In this document: positions 3,784 to 6,463 of the stretch, in pieces
How the letters are laid out: every line of letters starts with the position of its first letter
How positions within the stretch are numbered: the first letter of the stretch is position 1
Origin: an uncultured Flavobacteriales bacterium
Lineage (GTDB): Bacteria > Bacteroidota > Bacteroidia > Flavobacteriales > Crocinitomicaceae
Direction of reading: 5' to 3'
Assembly (NCBI GenBank): GCA_946479125.1
Contig: CAMLET010000198.1
Location: forward strand, 1 to 6,463
DNA: 6,463 nucleotides
The notes under the pieces: model-generated
The model's database searches: none
The model's input: only the letters and a program-made list of their open reading frames with translations
What the model was told of the DNA's origin: nothing
Translations under genes and position numbers: made by a program

Positions 3784-6463
3784 ATGGAAATTCCAAAAAC
3801 GTATGAGCCCCGCTCGGCTGAAGAGCGATGGTATAGCCATTGGATGGCTAAGGGTTACTTTCATTCAGAACCAGATGATCGTGAGCCATTTACCGTCGTC
3901 ATTCCTCCGCCAAACGTTACTGGAGTTTTACATATGGGGCACATGCTCAACAATACCATTCAAGATGTGTTGGTTCGAAAAGCACGTATGGAAGGTAAAA
4001 ATGCATGTTGGGTTCCAGGAACTGACCACGCATCCATAGCAACTGAAGCAAAAGTTGTTCAACGATTGAGAGAGAAAGGAATCAAGAAATCGGATCTATC
4101 TCGTGAAGAATTCCTGAAGCACGCTTTCGAATGGAAAGACCAGTATGGAGGAATTATCCTTCAACAATTGAAGAAACTGGGTGCATCTTGTGATTGGGAA
4201 CGTACAGCATTTACAATGGATCCGGATTATTCTGATTCCGTTATCAATATTTTCATCGACCTTTTCAATAAAGGAAAAATCTACCGTGGAGTACGAATGA
4301 TCAACTGGGATCCGGAAGCACGCACGGCACTTTCTGATGAAGAGGTAATTCACAAGGAAGTGAATTCAAAATTGTATCATTTACGTTACAAGATTGCGGG
4401 ATCTGATGATGAGTGGATTACTATTGCAACTACGCGTCCTGAAACAATTTTAGGCGATAGCGCAGTTTGTGTTCACCCGGATGATGAGCGTTATAAACAC
4501 TTGCACGGAAAACAAGTTATTGTTCCAATCGCGAACAGATCTATTCCAATCATTGCCGATGAATATGTTGAGATGGATTTCGGGACTGGATGTTTGAAGG
4601 TTACTCCTGCACACGACGTAAATGATTACGAACTAGGAAAAAAATACAATTTAGAGACGATTGATATTTTCCATGATAACGGAATTGTAAACGAAAATGG
4701 TTTGCATTACAACGGGAAAGATCGTTTCGAAGTTCGTAAGGAAATAGCGAAGGAATTGGATGCTAAAGGTTATTTGGTAAAAGTTGAAGATCATATCAAC
4801 AAAATTGGATTCTCTGAGCGTACAGATTGTGTTATTGAGCCACGTTTGTCGTTGCAATGGTTTGTTGCCATGAAAGAATTGGCGCAGCCCGCTTTGGATA
4901 ACGTAATGAATGGAAACATTGCTTTTCATCCAGATAAATTCAAGAATACATACCGTCATTGGATGGAAAATGTAAAAGATTGGTGTGTTTCTCGTCAATT
5001 ATGGTGGGGACACCGAATACCAGCTTGGTATGTAGCTACAGAACAATTTGGAGGTAGGCCTATGATTGCCAAAACAAGAGGAGAAGCATATAAAATTTAT
5101 TTGGAGAGTGCAAAGGCTGAATATATCAATGATTATATCATAAAGCACAATGTGTTTGATTATCATGAAAAGTTGAGAGTACAGGAAATATACGATGGCT
5201 TCACTGCTGATGATTTAGTTCAAGATGAAGATGTACTAGATACATGGTTTTCATCATGGTTATGGCCAATTTCTGTTTTCAAAGGATTGACAGAACCAGG
5301 GAATAAAGAAATCAAATATTACTATCCAACAAATGATTTGGTAACAGCTCCTGAAATTATGTTCTTCTGGGTTGCGCGTATGATCATTGCAGGGTACGAG
5401 TACATGGGTGAATTGCCGTTCAAGAATGTATATTACACTGGAATTGTTCGCGATAAATTAGGTCGTAAGATGTCTAAATCGCTTGGTAACTCTCCAGATC
5501 CAATTGAATTGATTGAGAAGTATGGAGCAGATGGTGTTCGTTTAGGAATGTTGCTTTCTTCTCCCGCAGGAAACGATTTGCCTTTCGATTCCAGTCAATG
5601 TGAGCAAGGACGTAATTTTACAAACAAGCTTTGGAATGCTTCACGCTTAGTGAAAGGTTGGGAAGTGAAGACAATCGATCAGCCAAAATCTTCGAAAGTT
5701 GCCATTGAGTGGTTCAATGCACGTTTCAATCAGGAACTAGCGAACATCAATGATTTGATGGCGAAATTCAAGATCTCCGAAGCGTTAATGGCCATTTACA
5801 AATTGGTTTGGGATGATTTCTGTGCGTGGTATTTAGAAATGGTAAAACCAGGTTACGAGCAACCAATTGACGCTGCAACTTTGGAGCAGACAATTGTTTT
5901 CTTTGAAAAATTGTTGTGTTTGGTTCAACCTTTCACACCGTTTGTCGCAGAAGAATTGTGGCATTTGTTGCGTGAGCGTAAAGATGGCGACGATATTATT
6001 ATCGCGAAATGGCCTACAGTTGAGATAGTAGATCAGAATATTTTGAAACAATTTGCTACTGCAGAGGAGGTAATTACAAATCTTCGTAACATCCGTAAGC
6101 AAAACAACATAGCCAATAAAGTTCGAATTGAGTTGTTCATTAAAAAGAACAACGAAATGGATACCGTTTTTGATTCAGTAATTGTGAAAATGGGGAACCT
6201 TTCTCATTTAGATTATGTGGACGAAAAAGTAGTGAATGCGAATGGCTTCCTGGTGAACTCGAATGAGTACTTCGTTCCTTTTGGAGATTCAATCGACCTT
6301 ACAGCTGAAAAAGCGAAAATGGAAGAAGAATTGACATACACGAAAGGATTCTTGAAAAGTGTACAAGGAAAACTAAGCAACGAGAAATTTGTTGGTGGTG
6401 CTCCTGCTCAAGTTTTGGAAAACGAACGTAAAAAAGAAGCAGATGCACTTCAAAAAATTGCAG
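3784..6463 (+). CDS. valS: Valyl-tRNA synthetase (3' end just outside window)
   Basis: The frame runs 893 codons without a stop to the right edge. It encodes cytoplasmic class I valyl-tRNA synthetase, which joins valine to tRNA-Val using ATP and removes mischarged threonine. The synthetase core carries [13 protein letters not shown] (HIGH motif, HMGH 50-53) and [10 protein letters not shown] (79-88). The editing (CP1) domain carries TTRPET (216-221) and [12 protein letters not shown] (267-278), with D281 following. The core resumes with [18 protein letters not shown] (to 416), DVLDTWFSS (483-491) and KMSKS (562-566). The anticodon-binding helical domain spans about 620-800. The C-terminal coiled-coil arm (Val_tRNA-synt_C) begins near 840 and is cut by the window. 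Typical family length is about 870-950, so only a short tail is missing. Residues 417-482, between two core motifs, look longer than I expect and have unusual arginine codons (see findings). The start is supported by the perfect -7 element upstream and by MEIPKTYEP, a normal ValRS beginning. Confidence 0.98.
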   Translation, partial: MEIPKTYEPRSAEERWYSHWMAKGYFHSEPDDREPFTVVIPPPNVTGVLHMGHMLNNTIQDVLVRKARMEGKNACWVPGTDHASIATEAKVVQRLREKGIKKSDLSREEFLKHAFEWKDQYGGIILQQLKKLGASCDWERTAFTMDPDYSDSVINIFIDLFNKGKIYRGVRMINWDPEARTALSDEEVIHKEVNSKLYHLRYKIAGSDDEWITIATTRPETILGDSAVCVHPDDERYKHLHGKQVIVPIANRSIPIIADEYVEMDFGTGCLKVTPAHDVNDYELGKKYNLETIDIFHDNGIVNENGLHYNGKDRFEVRKEIAKELDAKGYLVKVEDHINKIGFSERTDCVIEPRLSLQWFVAMKELAQPALDNVMNGNIAFHPDKFKNTYRHWMENVKDWCVSRQLWWGHRIPAWYVATEQFGGRPMIAKTRGEAYKIYLESAKAEYINDYIIKHNVFDYHEKLRVQEIYDGFTADDLVQDEDVLDTWFSSWLWPISVFKGLTEPGNKEIKYYYPTNDLVTAPEIMFFWVARMIIAGYEYMGELPFKNVYYTGIVRDKLGRKMSKSLGNSPDPIELIEKYGADGVRLGMLLSSPAGNDLPFDSSQCEQGRNFTNKLWNASRLVKGWEVKTIDQPKSSKVAIEWFNARFNQELANINDLMAKFKISEALMAIYKLVWDDFCAWYLEMVKPGYEQPIDAATLEQTIVFFEKLLCLVQPFTPFVAEELWHLLRERKDGDDIIIAKWPTVEIVDQNILKQFATAEEVITNLRNIRKQNNIANKVRIELFIKKNNEMDTVFDSVIVKMGNLSHLDYVDEKVVNANGFLVNSNEYFVPFGDSIDLTAEKAKMEEELTYTKGFLKSVQGKLSNEKFVGGAPAQVLENERKKEADALQKIA

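Noticed and set aside
3803..4039. 78-residue plus-strand open frame overlapping the start of valS
   Set aside because: It is a shifted frame over the HMGH region of ValRS; the ValRS frame explains the sequence fully.
4651..4998. 115-residue open frame on the minus strand inside valS
   Set aside because: It lies wholly opposite the ValRS coding sequence, which carries unbroken family motifs here. The minus-strand product has no recognisable motif.
1..6463. Mobile elements, CRISPR, defence cassette, tRNA or rRNA genes
   Set aside because: I found no transposase, integrase, spaced direct-repeat array, cloverleaf-like sequence or rRNA-like stretch on either strand.

Overview
This window looks like ordinary chromosomal DNA from an AT-rich member of the Bacteroidota, most likely a flavobacterium-like lineage. 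The signs are: a signal peptide ending in the typical ...SLNAQ form; a lipoprotein signal ending VLSC; AT-rich leaders without a clear Shine-Dalgarno sequence; a perfect TAnnTTTG-type -7 promoter element before the last gene; and intergenic TCAAAAG heptamer repeats. The genus cannot be fixed from the sequence alone.

Layout, left to right. (1) The 3' end of an unrecognised, beta-rich, acidic protein runs off the left edge (3-326, +). (2) A small secreted basic protein follows (361-876, +), with a conserved-looking GWG...KPGS...EFH segment and a Lys/Thr/Pro/Asn/Gly tail. It ends at a strong intrinsic terminator (901-927). (3) A short convergent spacer holds five TCAAAAG heptamers (931-965). (4) Two minus-strand genes, 28 bases apart, look like an operon: a bestrophin-family ion channel (2743-1724), then a TIGR02117/DUF2459 membrane-anchored protein (1695-1006). 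(5) A 53-base divergent spacer separates them from a plus-strand dienelactone-hydrolase-family lipoprotein (2797-3636). (6) A 147-base spacer carries a GC-rich palindrome, a terminator hairpin with a tandemly duplicated 3' arm, and the promoter of the next gene. (7) valS (valyl-tRNA synthetase) starts at 3784 and runs off the right edge after 893 codons. It has no stop or frameshift and is nearly complete.

The genes do not form one pathway. valS is an essential housekeeping gene. The others are envelope or membrane proteins: two with export signals, one channel, and one membrane-anchored protein of unknown function. I found no mobile element, CRISPR array, tRNA or rRNA, phage gene or defence cassette, and no convincing undescribed system. 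The points most worth a second look are the bestrophin pore-neck residues, the small secreted GWG protein, a codon-atypical segment inside ValRS, and the composite spacer before valS.
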